From NCBI GenBank assembly GCA_027489105.1, contig JAIYAJ010000324.1, positions 1 through 20,733 of the forward strand: DNA of 20,733 nucleotides, given 5' to 3'. Both the position numbers and the translations under genes were made by a program. The notes below the pieces were generated by a model that was not told where the DNA came from, did no database searches, and worked only from the letters and a program-made list of their open reading frames with translations. Positions 8,014 to 16,015 of the stretch are shown piece by piece (the first letter of the stretch is position 1; each line of letters opens with the position of its first letter). The DNA comes from Zymomonas sp. Its GTDB lineage: Bacteria; Pseudomonadota; Alphaproteobacteria; Sphingomonadales; Sphingomonadaceae.

Positions 8014-8095
8014 GGCTTTTCCCTGCCCAACACCGGTTGCACCCTTATGACGGCACCCGGCGAGCGACAAGAAATTGAGCGAGGGGGTCGCCGGG

Positions 8096-8136
8096 AAAAA
8101 TGTCACGCCGGTCGTCCTCGGACGACCGGCATGACA
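8096..8136 (-). terminator. Rho-independent terminator of the TonB-dependent receptor gene
   Basis: GCCGGTCGTCC (8107-8117) and GGACGACCGGC (8120-8130) form a perfect 11-bp inverted repeat with a 2-nt centre. The stem extends with TGTCA (8101-8105) / TGACA (8132-8136) after one mismatch. On the minus strand the stem is followed at once by five T residues (8100-8096), 17 bp after the receptor stop. The plus strand lacks a T-run after the stem, so it should act on minus-strand transcripts. The remainder of the 139-bp gap (8014-8095, 8137-8152) shows only the phoD ribosome site; the phoD promoter was not identified. Confidence 0.8.
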
Positions 8137-8152
8137 GGCGGGGGGTAAGCGA

Positions 8153-10261
8153 TCAGATGCCGATGCGGGCGGTGACGCGGATGTCGCGGCCGGCGAGCGG
8201 CGCGAAATCCTTGAGGTAGCTCGCATGGCGGCGGGCATCGACGTCGAAGATGTTGTGCGCGGACAGCGACAGCGTCGTGTCCGGGCGGTCGGTGAAGGGA
8301 CGCAGCGTCAGAGAGGCGTTGACCATCGTGTAGCTGTCGGTCGGCGTCTCGAAGGCCGCCAGGCGGCGCGCCTTGTCGGCCCATTCGACTTCGACCCGGC
8401 CCTCGATCATGTCGCTGACGGCGCTCAGGCCCCCGAGAAGGCGGAGCGGCGGGATGCGCGGCGCGGGACCGAAATTGGTGATCCGCGCGCGGACGATGTC
8501 GCCCAAGGCGTCGGCCTTGATCGTATAATCGCCGAGCGTTGCGAGATCGGCGGTCGCCTCGACCTCAGCGCCATAGAAGCGCGCCTTGGCCTGCTGATAG
8601 ACGAAGACGGGCAGGCCGTCCTCGATCTGGCCGTTGAGGTTGTCGAAGATGAAATTGTCGAACCAGTTATAATAGACCGAAGCATGGAAGGTGTAGCCCT
8701 GGCCCTGGCCGTGCAGCACGCCCTCCAGGCCCCAGCTGCGCTCGGTCTTGAAATCGGGATTGCCGATCTCGAACGCCTCGGTGCCGGCGTGGGGGCCGTT
8801 GGCGAACAGCTCTTCGGCCGCCGGCGCGCGTTCGGTGCGCGACAGGTTCGCGCCGATGCGCCAGTTCTCGGACAGCTTGTAGGAGGCGCCGAGCGAGCCC
8901 GACAGCGTATCGAAGTTGCGCCCGCCGGAGAAGAATTGCGGCTGATCCTCGAACGGGCTCGCCGACAGCCAGCTCTTCTCGTAGCGCAGGCCGCCTTCGA
9001 TCTTGAACTGGCCGAAGTCGAGCTGCTGCAGGGTGAACAGGCCGATCTGCTGGGTCTGGTTGCGCGGCAGGAAGGCTTCTTCGCCGACGACGTTGAAATC
9101 GCGGACGAAGAACTGGCCGCCGGTCGCACCATGCCAGATTCCGCGATCGGCCTGGACCAGCTCGACGCGGCCCTCGAGGCCGTTATTGTAGAACGCGGTG
9201 CCGACCGAGCCGTCTTCCTCCAGCTCGAAATGGCGATAGCGCGCATAGCCGAGGCGGGCGCGGACCGTCTGGATCAGCGATCCGCCGGTGTCGATCTCGG
9301 CGCGCGCGTCGATGCGGTTCTGGACCAGGCTGAGCCGGGGCCCTTCCTGCTCCTCGCCGGGCAGCGTCGCGTAGCGCACGGGCACGCCGTACAGGCTGTC
9401 ATAATGGCTGTAGGAAATGCCATAATGGCTGTCGCCGTCGACATAAGCGAGGCCGACGCCGGTGGTCCAGGTCTTGGCGGCGCTGTTGGGCAGCTTGCCC
9501 CGGATCGCGGCATTGGCGGCGAAATCGATCGGCTCTTCCGCGTCGGGGTCGGCCGGGAGCTGTGCAGAGGCGAGCGCTTCCGCGCGCGCTTCGGGGCTGA
9601 GGGCATAGCCACCGATCCGCATGTTCCCGGTCTTCAGATAGCTGCCGTCGACATGGGCGACGAAGCCGCCGCCGATCGGCGCATCGACCGCAGCCGCTGC
9701 AGAGCGCTCGTTCGACGCGCTGCCATAGGTCAGCAGCGCGTCGGCGTGGATCGCCTCGGGAACGGTGCGCGGAATGCGCTTGTCGAGGACGTTGACGACA
9801 CCGCCGATCGCGCCCGAGCCGTAGAGCAGCGCCTCCGGGCCTCGGAGAATTTCGATACGCTCGGCGAGGAGCGGGTTGATCGCGACGGCATGGTCGACGC
9901 TGGTGTTCGATACGTCGATCGACCCGATGCCGTCGGTCAGCACGCGCACGCGCTCGCCCTGAAGGCCGCGCAGGATTGGGCGCGACGCATTGGGACCGAA
10001 GGAGGTTGCCGAGGCACCCGGCGTATGCTCGATCGTTTCGCCGATGGTCGGACGGATCGCGATGGTCAGGTTGGTTCCGGTCAGTACCGATGTGCCCGAC
10101 AGCACGTCCATCCGGCTGCTCTGAAGCGGAGCGGTGACGATGATGTCCGATGCGGGTTGGCGGTGAAAGCTGTCGCTGGCCTCGTCGGCGTGGGCGACGG
10201 AAGGCAGGATGGCGAGGGCGATTGGCGAAACCGAGAGCACGAGCCGCGCTGTGAGCGTCAT
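8153..10261 (-). CDS. TonB-dependent outer-membrane receptor, ZnuD-like
   Basis: 702 aa. An outer-membrane beta barrel that takes up a ligand with energy from TonB. Signal peptide 1-25 (ending AHA), a TonB-box-like DIIVTA (39-44), plug domain about 50-165 (PILRGLQGERVRVLTDG; RIEILRGPEALLYGSGAIGGVVNVLD), then the 22-strand barrel domain to the end (VTARIGI). The barrel motif SRTERAPAAEELFANGPHAGTEAFE and the plug motif resemble the ZnuD group of zinc receptors as I remember them, but His-rich extracellular loops are not prominent, so zinc is only one candidate and other metal complexes or organic ligands remain possible. A single gene: it ends at a terminator, and the upstream gene (VOC) diverges. 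A 13-bp palindrome upstream fits control by a dimeric repressor. Confidence 0.9.
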   Translation of the reverse strand: MTLTARLVLSVSPIALAILPSVAHADEASDSFHRQPASDIIVTAPLQSSRMDVLSGTSVLTGTNLTIAIRPTIGETIEHTPGASATSFGPNASRPILRGLQGERVRVLTDGIGSIDVSNTSVDHAVAINPLLAERIEILRGPEALLYGSGAIGGVVNVLDKRIPRTVPEAIHADALLTYGSASNERSAAAAVDAPIGGGFVAHVDGSYLKTGNMRIGGYALSPEARAEALASAQLPADPDAEEPIDFAANAAIRGKLPNSAAKTWTTGVGLAYVDGDSHYGISYSHYDSLYGVPVRYATLPGEEQEGPRLSLVQNRIDARAEIDTGGSLIQTVRARLGYARYRHFELEEDGSVGTAFYNNGLEGRVELVQADRGIWHGATGGQFFVRDFNVVGEEAFLPRNQTQQIGLFTLQQLDFGQFKIEGGLRYEKSWLSASPFEDQPQFFSGGRNFDTLSGSLGASYKLSENWRIGANLSRTERAPAAEELFANGPHAGTEAFEIGNPDFKTERSWGLEGVLHGQGQGYTFHASVYYNWFDNFIFDNLNGQIEDGLPVFVYQQAKARFYGAEVEATADLATLGDYTIKADALGDIVRARITNFGPAPRIPPLRLLGGLSAVSDMIEGRVEVEWADKARRLAAFETPTDSYTMVNASLTLRPFTDRPDTTLSLSAHNIFDVDARRHASYLKDFAPLAGRDIRVTARIGI

Positions 10262-10272
10262 GATATACTATC
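10262..10272. promoter_or_regulatory. Second GATA-N3-TATC element at the receptor start codon
   Basis: GATATACTATC directly abuts the ATG of the receptor gene and shares the GATA-N3-TATC pattern with the perfect palindrome centred 47 bp upstream. It lies between the weak ribosome site (AAAGGG) and the start codon, so a protein bound here would have to act as a roadblock. Chance is quite possible. Confidence 0.25.
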
Positions 10273-10307
10273 CCTTTACCCTGTATGGCGCCGGGGTAGC
10301 GTGGAGG

Positions 10308-10320
10308 TGATATCATATCA
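10308..10320. promoter_or_regulatory. 13-bp perfect palindrome, candidate operator of the receptor gene
   Basis: TGATATCATATCA is perfectly symmetric around 10314 and AT-rich inside GC-rich DNA. It lies 47 bp before the receptor ATG and a few bases downstream of a -10-like CATAAT on the minus strand (10330-10325), where a bound repressor would block initiation. A metal-responsive Fur/Zur-family regulator is the obvious guess given the ZnuD-like gene, but I cannot match it to a documented box. The rest of the 193-bp divergent region (10262-10454) shows no further clear site. Confidence 0.45.
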
Positions 10321-10454
10321 AGCCATTATGCGGCGGTGCGAAAAACTTTAATGTGCAACCATTCATCGGGGGTTAAGGGGTTGGGGCCGGGTGAAAACAC
10401 ATGCACTGTTGGGGTAAGCATCCGCACTTCCTCCCTGGGGGATAATGTTGCCTC

Positions 10455-10922
10455 ATGAATGATCCCTTCCGTCGCCCCTCCTCCTTCGTCGGTATCTTCT
10501 ATCGCGACCCCATCGCCGCGCTCGACTGGCTGGAGCGGGCTTTCGGCTTCCGGCGGAGCATGATGGTCACCGACGCGGCCGGCGGCCTCGTCCATGCGGA
10601 GATGCGGTTCGGCGATTGCCTGATTGTCGTCGACGGAGAGTGGTGTGACGAGGTCGCCAGTCCGATGTCGACCGACGGACGCAATACCCAGTCGCTCTAT
10701 ATCAGGCTGGATGAAGGGCTCGACGCGCATCATGTGCGGGCGGCGGCGGCGGGTGCGCGGATCGTCGAGGCGCCGGCCGATCAGGTTCAGGGCGACCGCC
10801 TCTATCGGGCAATCGATCCGGAGGGACATCTGTGGACGTTCCTGCAACCGGTGCGCGCGGTGTCGCGGACGGAGGTGATCGCCGCGACGGGGTGGTTGAT
10901 CGAGGGCTGGCACGACGACTGA
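10455..10922 (+). CDS. VOC-superfamily protein (glyoxalase/bleomycin-resistance fold, PhnB-like)
   Basis: 155 aa. Two beta-alpha-beta-beta-beta modules of the vicinal oxygen chelate fold are readable: a first module with PIAALDWLERAFGFR (about 19-33) and HAEMRFGDCLIVV, and a second with YIRLDEGLDAHHVRAAAAGARIVEAP ending in YRAIDPEGHLWTFLQPV, the usual 'D-P-E/F-G-x-x-W' ending. Family members bind a metal and include glyoxalases, dioxygenases and antibiotic-binding proteins; the substrate here cannot be deduced. The ATG at 10455 has no good ribosome site (a G-run lies some 15 nt upstream). The gene diverges from the receptor and converges with the glycogen cluster, with 34 bp between it and the GH13 stop. 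Confidence 0.82.
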   Translation: MNDPFRRPSSFVGIFYRDPIAALDWLERAFGFRRSMMVTDAAGGLVHAEMRFGDCLIVVDGEWCDEVASPMSTDGRNTQSLYIRLDEGLDAHHVRAAAAGARIVEAPADQVQGDRLYRAIDPEGHLWTFLQPVRAVSRTEVIAATGWLIEGWHDD

Positions 10923-10956
10923 CCACCGGCCGGGCTGCACGCTATTCTTCGAGCGC

Positions 10957-12582
10957 CTATAGCCGCCGCAGGAAGGCCCAGCCCAGCGCGGGCATGCGGA
11001 TCATCTTGCGGTTGGTCGTGATGCCGGGGGCCGAGCTGCGTTCGACGAAGGCGGTGACGAACTCGGGCGGCAGCGGCCAGTCGCGTGGCTCGCGGCTGAA
11101 ATTATAGAGGCAGAGCAGCTGTTCGCGGCCGTGGCTCCGGACGAAGGCGAGGAAGTCGTCGTCCGTCTCCACGAAGCTCAGATCGCCGCGCTGCAGCGCC
11201 TGGCTGTTGCGCCGGAAGGCGAGCGCTTCGCGGTAATAATTCAAGACCGACCGGCGGTCGGCTTCCTGCACGGCAACAGCCCGGGCCCGATGTTCGACTG
11301 GAACGGGAAGCCAAGGCTTTCCGCTCGAGAAGCCGCCATTTTCACCATCGGTCCACGGTATCGGGGTGCGGCAGCCGTCGCGGCCCTTGAACGCCGGCCA
11401 GAAGCGGATGCCATAGGGGTCGCGCAGATCCTCGAAGGCGATCTCGGCCTCGGGCAGCGCCAGTTCCTCGCCCTGATAGAGGCAGATGGCGCCGCGCAGC
11501 GCGATCAATATGGCGAGTGCCATCCGGGCGATGCGCGCCGGGTCGTCGCCCTTGCGCGCGAAGCGGGTCGCGTGGCGCGGAACGTCATGGTTGGACAAGG
11601 CCCAGCAGACCCATCCATCGCGCGTCGCCTCGTCGAATTTCTCGATTGTCGTCCTGAACAGGGCGGGGACGAAGTCGCTGCCGAACAGGTCGAAGGTGTA
11701 GCAGAAATGGAGCTTGTCGCCGCCGCCTGTGTAAAGGCCGACCGTGGCCGGAGAGCGGTCCCCGTCGCCGACCTCGCCTACCGCCACGCTGCCCGGATAT
11801 TCGTCGAGCAGCGCGCGGATACGCTGAAGGAAGGGCAGGTTCTGCGGCTGGGTCTTGTCGTAGAGATGCTCCTGAAAGCCATAAGGGTTGGTGTCGGGCA
11901 CGTCATGGCCCGCCGCGCGCGGGGCAGGGGGATTGTCGCGTAGCGCCGCATCGTGAAAATAATGGTTGCAGGCATCGAGACGGCAGCCGTCCTCGCCCCG
12001 GTCGAGCCAGAAGCGCATGATGTCGAGCAGCGCGTCGCAGACGTCCGGATTGTGGAAGTTGAAGTCGGGCTGCGACGCCAGGAAGCTGTGCATATAATAT
12101 TGCATCCGCGTCCCGTCCCATTCCCAGGCGGGACCGCCGAAGATCGACAGCCAGTTGTTGGGGGCGGTGCCGTCGGGTTTTGGATCGGCCCAGACATACC
12201 AGTCGGCCTTGGGGTTGGTGCGATCGCGGCGGCTCTCGCGGAACCAGGCGTGCTGGTCCGAACTGTGGCTGAGCACCTGATCGATGATCACCTTCATACC
12301 GCGCGCATGGGCTCCGGCGAGCAGTGCGTCGAAATCGGCGAGCGTGCCGAACATCGGATCGACGTCGCGATAGTCGGACACGTCATAGCCCATGTCGGCC
12401 ATGGGCGACTTGAAGAAGGGCGACACCCAGATCGCGTCGACGCCGAGCGAGGCGATATGGTCGAGCCGGGCGGTGACGCCCTTGAGGTCGCCGATGCCGT
12501 CGCCGTCGCTGTCCTGAAAGGAGCGCGGATAGACCTGATAGATGACGGCGCCGCGCCACCAGTCGGGATCACTGCCGGTCAT
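10957..12582 (-). CDS. GH13 alpha-glucosidase (oligo-1,6-glucosidase/GH13_23-like)
   Basis: 541 aa. A cytoplasmic retaining alpha-glucosidase expected to hydrolyse short alpha-glucans released during glycogen breakdown. The (beta/alpha)8 barrel starts at WWRGAVIYQVYPRSFQDSDG. It contains a calcium-loop-like DSDGDGIGDL (24-33), the nucleophile D203 (CRLDAC), acid/base E270 (VAVGEVGD) and the transition-state stabiliser D333 in SNHD. The C-terminal beta domain ends GWAFLRRL. There is no signal peptide. Two cysteines, C200 and C205, flank the nucleophile where most relatives, as I recall, have F and a small or aliphatic residue. The ATG overlaps the glgX TGA (ATGA), and AGAGG lies 7 nt upstream. 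It is the last gene of the cluster. Amylase, sucrose hydrolase or trehalose-related activity cannot be excluded from sequence alone. Confidence 0.85.
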   Translation of the reverse strand: MTGSDPDWWRGAVIYQVYPRSFQDSDGDGIGDLKGVTARLDHIASLGVDAIWVSPFFKSPMADMGYDVSDYRDVDPMFGTLADFDALLAGAHARGMKVIIDQVLSHSSDQHAWFRESRRDRTNPKADWYVWADPKPDGTAPNNWLSIFGGPAWEWDGTRMQYYMHSFLASQPDFNFHNPDVCDALLDIMRFWLDRGEDGCRLDACNHYFHDAALRDNPPAPRAAGHDVPDTNPYGFQEHLYDKTQPQNLPFLQRIRALLDEYPGSVAVGEVGDGDRSPATVGLYTGGGDKLHFCYTFDLFGSDFVPALFRTTIEKFDEATRDGWVCWALSNHDVPRHATRFARKGDDPARIARMALAILIALRGAICLYQGEELALPEAEIAFEDLRDPYGIRFWPAFKGRDGCRTPIPWTDGENGGFSSGKPWLPVPVEHRARAVAVQEADRRSVLNYYREALAFRRNSQALQRGDLSFVETDDDFLAFVRSHGREQLLCLYNFSREPRDWPLPPEFVTAFVERSSAPGITTNRKMIRMPALGWAFLRRL

Positions 12583-14549
12583 GCGATATCCTCTTCGGCG
12601 AAATAGGCGACGCTGCGCGGCTCGACGGGCGCGGTCGGTTCGAGATCGGCATCGAGCCGCACCCAGCGCCGGCCCTCGTTGCTGGGAATCTGAACGGGCG
12701 CGGGATCGGCCGAGCGGTTGATCGCCACGGCGATGCGGGCCGGCTGCTCGGGCAACTGGACCAGCATGACGATCCGTTCGGCCGCAGGATCGTGCCAGTT
12801 GCCCGCTTCGAAGGGACGTCCGCCGAAGTCGAGCCAGTCGACATCCTCGGGGGTGACGAACAGCGGATCGGACAGTGCCGGATGCTCGCGTCTGATCTGC
12901 GCGAGCCGGGCGACATGCGCTTCGAGTGCCGTGTCGCGATCCGCCCAGTCGAGCCAGCTCAGCGCATTGTCCTGCGCATAGGCATTGTTGTTGCCCTGCT
13001 GGGTCCGCCCGAACTCGTCACCCGCCGTCAGCATGATCGTTCCTCGCGAGGCGAACAGCGTCGCCAGCAAAGCGCGCAGATCGCGGCGGCGGGCGTCGAT
13101 CACCGCCGGGTCGCTCGATGGCCCCTCGACACCGTTGTTCCAGCTGAGATTGTCGTCATGGCCGTCGCGATTCTGCTCGCCATTGGCGTCGTTGTGCTTG
13201 TGGCGAAAGGCAACGAGGTCGGCCAGCGTGAAGCCGTCATGCGCGGCGATGAAGTTGACGCTGCGCGTATGCGTTCGCCCCGGCCGGGCGAAGATGTCGG
13301 AAGAGCCGGCGAGGCGGGTGGCGAGGTCGCCGATGGTATAGGGATCGCCGCGCCAGAAGCGGCGGACATCGTCGCGATAGCGGTCGTTCAATTCGAGGAA
13401 CTCGGGGGAAAAATTGCCCAGCTGATAACCGCCGGGGCCGATGTCCCAGGGTTCCGCGATCAGGACGCGGTCGGCCAGCAGCGGGTCGCCCCGCATCGCG
13501 CGGAACAGCGCGGCGTCGGGCTCGAACCCGTCGGGTACGCGACCGAGGATCGGGGCGAGGTCGAAGCGGAAGCCGTCGACGCCCGCTGCCGCGACGAAGT
13601 GGCGCAGGCTGTCGAGGATCAGCCGCCGGGTCGCCGGGTGATCGCAGGCGAGCGTGTTGCCGCAGCCGCTGTCATTGGCGAGCGATCCCGGTTCGTCCCG
13701 CAGAGTGCGGAAATAGGCGCGGTTGTCGATCCCGCGCAGCGACAGGGTCGGGCCGTGCCGATCGCTCTCCCCGCTATGGTTGAAGACGACATCGAGGATC
13801 ACGCCAATCCCGGCTTCATGGAGTGTACGAACCGTGTCGCGCAGTTCGACCAGGCCGCCGGGGGCAAGGCGCGGATCGAGCGCCATGAAGCTGACCGGGT
13901 TGTAGCCCCAGCTGTTGGTCAGGCCGAGCGGGGGCAGGTGGCGCTCATCGATCCAGGCGGTGATCGGCATCAGTTCGATCACGTCGACGCCGATCCGCTG
14001 GAGATGGGCGATGATCGCGGGGTGGGCGAGCGCGGCGATCGTTCCGCGCTGCGCCGGGTCGACCTCGGGATGGACCTTGGTGAAGCCCCGGACATTGACC
14101 TCATAGACCAGTCCGCCGGGCCGGAAGAGCGGCGGCGACCGGCGATCTCCCTTGGGAATATCGGTGACGATCGCCTTGGGCATCAGCGGCGCGCTGTCCG
14201 CGCCCTGATCGCGTGGCGCGGCAAGGTCAGGGTCGTAGCGATAGGGGCGGTCGATCTCCCGCGCATAGGGATCCATCAGCAACTTGGCGGGGTCGAACCA
14301 GTCGCCCTGCGAGGGGGCGTAGGGTCCGTCGGTGCGGAAGCCATAGCGTGCGCCCGGTGCGAGGCCGGGCACGAAGGTTTCGAATATGTCGGCAGGGCCG
14401 CGCGTCATCGCGATGCGATCGGTCTCGACATCGCCCGCCGCGTCGAACAGGCAGAGCCAGGCTGCGGTCGCGCGCTCGGTCCACAGCGCGAAGCGAACCC
14501 CGTCGCCCTGCGGCAGAGCGCCGAAGCGGTGGAGCGGCGCGTCGATCAT
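12579..14549 (-). CDS. glgX: Glycogen debranching enzyme GlgX (isoamylase-type)
   Basis: 656 aa, matching E. coli GlgX (657). Hydrolyses alpha-1,6 branch points of phosphorylase-trimmed glycogen, releasing maltooligosaccharides. An N-terminal CBM48-type beta domain (about 1-135) is followed by a GH13_11 catalytic barrel: YEVNVRGFTK (149-158), DVVFNHSGE (253-261), nucleophile D330 in GFRFDLAP, acid/base E366 in LIAEPWDIGPGGYQLGNF, and H437-D438 in FIAAHDGFTLAD. A C-terminal beta domain follows. The ATG at 14549 is chosen because it overlaps the glgA stop as ATGA and begins MIDAPLHRFGALPQGDGVRF, the usual family start; a longer reading would lie inside glgA. The 3' end overlaps the GH13 gene the same way. 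Confidence 0.93.
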   Translation of the reverse strand: MIDAPLHRFGALPQGDGVRFALWTERATAAWLCLFDAAGDVETDRIAMTRGPADIFETFVPGLAPGARYGFRTDGPYAPSQGDWFDPAKLLMDPYAREIDRPYRYDPDLAAPRDQGADSAPLMPKAIVTDIPKGDRRSPPLFRPGGLVYEVNVRGFTKVHPEVDPAQRGTIAALAHPAIIAHLQRIGVDVIELMPITAWIDERHLPPLGLTNSWGYNPVSFMALDPRLAPGGLVELRDTVRTLHEAGIGVILDVVFNHSGESDRHGPTLSLRGIDNRAYFRTLRDEPGSLANDSGCGNTLACDHPATRRLILDSLRHFVAAAGVDGFRFDLAPILGRVPDGFEPDAALFRAMRGDPLLADRVLIAEPWDIGPGGYQLGNFSPEFLELNDRYRDDVRRFWRGDPYTIGDLATRLAGSSDIFARPGRTHTRSVNFIAAHDGFTLADLVAFRHKHNDANGEQNRDGHDDNLSWNNGVEGPSSDPAVIDARRRDLRALLATLFASRGTIMLTAGDEFGRTQQGNNNAYAQDNALSWLDWADRDTALEAHVARLAQIRREHPALSDPLFVTPEDVDWLDFGGRPFEAGNWHDPAAERIVMLVQLPEQPARIAVAINRSADPAPVQIPSNEGRRWVRLDADLEPTAPVEPRSVAYFAEEDIA

Positions 14550-16009
14550 CGCGTTGCGGCCTGCGCAACGAGGTCGGTGTAGAGCGCCGCGTAGCGCGCG
14601 CTGCTGCGCTCCCATCCCCAGTCGGCGCGCATGCCCTGCCGCCGGATCGCCTGCCAGATGGCGGGAGCGGCGTAGAGATTGGTGGCGCGCGTGATCGCCT
14701 GGCGCAGCGCGTCACCCGATCCGGGCTCGTGGAGCAGGCCGGTCGCACAGCCGGCGTTCAGCGCGGCGTCATTGGCGTCGATGATCGTATCGGCCAGCCC
14801 GCCCGTCCGCGCGGCGACGGGGACCGTGCCATAGCGCAGGCCGTAGAGCTGGGTCAGGCCGCACGGTTCGAAGCGCGACGGGATCAGGATCGCATCGGCA
14901 CCCGCCTGCATCAGATGGGCGAGCGGCTCGTCATAGCCGGTAACCACGCCGATGGCGCCAGCATGCCGCGCGGCAGCGCCGAGCAACGCATTCTCCATCG
15001 CGCCGTCGCCCGATCCGAGCACCACCAGGCGTCCGCCGAGTGCGACTAGATGATCGAGCGAGTCGAGGATCAGGTCGATGCCTTTCTGCCAGGTCAGGCG
15101 GCTGATCACCGCGAAGATCGGCCCGCGGCCGCGCTTTAGCCCGAAGCGCTTTTCGAGCGCGCGCCGGTTGGCGGTCCGGCCGCCCAGCGCGCGGTGCGAA
15201 TAGGGGGCGGCGAGGGCCGGATCGCTCGACGGATCCCATTCCCGCGTGTCGACGCCATTGACGATCCCCAGCACGGCGTCGCCGCGTGCGCGGAGCAGCC
15301 CGTCGAGGCCCATGCCGCCCTCGGTCGTACGGATTTCGTCGGCATAGCTGGGGCTGACCGTGGTTACCGCATCGGCATATTGCAGGCCGGCCTTCAGAAA
15401 ACCCACCCCGCCATAATATTCGACCCCATCGACCGCGAAGGCTCCGGCCGGCAGCCCGAGTTCGGGAAAGATTCCGGCATCGAAGCGGCCCTGAAAGGCG
15501 AGGTTGTGGATCGTCACGACGACCGGGAGCTCGGGGCGCCGACCATGGCGAACATAGGCGGCGCTCAGCGCTGCCTGCCAGTCATGCGCGTGGACGACAT
15601 CGGCGCTCCAGCCCTTGATCGCGCCCGTCGCGACATCGGCGGCGACGGCAGACAGCGCCGCGAAGCGTCGCCAATTGTCGCTCCAGTCCTGGCCGGCGAT
15701 ATCTGCATAGGGACCGCCGTCGCGGGTGCCGAACAAGGTAGGGGAGTCGAGCAGCAGCAGATCGTGGCCCTCATGCTGCCCGGCCATTATCCGCGCTGGA
15801 CCACCGAACAGGGTCTTGTAGCTATGGACGGACCGCAGCCGGACACCGGCCAGCGCGCGCTGGACCTGCGGGTAGGCGGGTAGCAGCGAGCGGGTCTCGA
15901 GGCCATGGGCGGCCAGCGCGAGCGGCAGGGCGCCGGCCACGTCGGCCAGCCCACCGGTCTTGATCAGCGGATGAAGTTCGGACGTGACCGACAGCAGGCG
16001 CAGCGACAT
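14546..16009 (-). CDS. glgA: Glycogen synthase (ADP-glucose:glucan 4-alpha-glucosyltransferase)
   Basis: 487 aa, similar to E. coli GlgA (477). A GT5 retaining transferase that adds glucose from ADP-glucose to the non-reducing ends of alpha-1,4 glucans. It has the ADP-glucose-binding KTGGLADV (17-24), VHAHDWQ (139-145), NGVD (251-254), SRLTWQKG (303-310) and the catalytic-region motif RFEPCGLTQLYG with E381. It starts 6 bp after the glgC stop with only a weak G-rich ribosome site inside the glgC end, and its stop overlaps the glgX start, so translational coupling is likely. Confidence 0.95.
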   Translation of the reverse strand: MSLRLLSVTSELHPLIKTGGLADVAGALPLALAAHGLETRSLLPAYPQVQRALAGVRLRSVHSYKTLFGGPARIMAGQHEGHDLLLLDSPTLFGTRDGGPYADIAGQDWSDNWRRFAALSAVAADVATGAIKGWSADVVHAHDWQAALSAAYVRHGRRPELPVVVTIHNLAFQGRFDAGIFPELGLPAGAFAVDGVEYYGGVGFLKAGLQYADAVTTVSPSYADEIRTTEGGMGLDGLLRARGDAVLGIVNGVDTREWDPSSDPALAAPYSHRALGGRTANRRALEKRFGLKRGRGPIFAVISRLTWQKGIDLILDSLDHLVALGGRLVVLGSGDGAMENALLGAAARHAGAIGVVTGYDEPLAHLMQAGADAILIPSRFEPCGLTQLYGLRYGTVPVAARTGGLADTIIDANDAALNAGCATGLLHEPGSGDALRQAITRATNLYAAPAIWQAIRRQGMRADWGWERSSARYAALYTDLVAQAATR

Positions 16010-16015
16010 GGTCGG

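Noticed and set aside
8014..8238. A longer start for the PhoD-like protein
   Set aside because: The extension crosses the terminator hairpin and the receptor 3' end; the start at 8013 gives a proper Tat signal and a ribosome site.
8225..10351. A 708-codon open frame on the plus strand opposite the TonB-dependent receptor
   Set aside because: It mirrors a clearly recognisable receptor gene; long antisense frames are usual in GC-rich DNA, and its translation has no recognisable domain.
12792..14582. A 596-codon plus-strand frame opposite glgX
   Set aside because: It is opposite a full-length GlgX with all catalytic motifs, and the translation is low-complexity and rich in R, A, E and G with no family signature.
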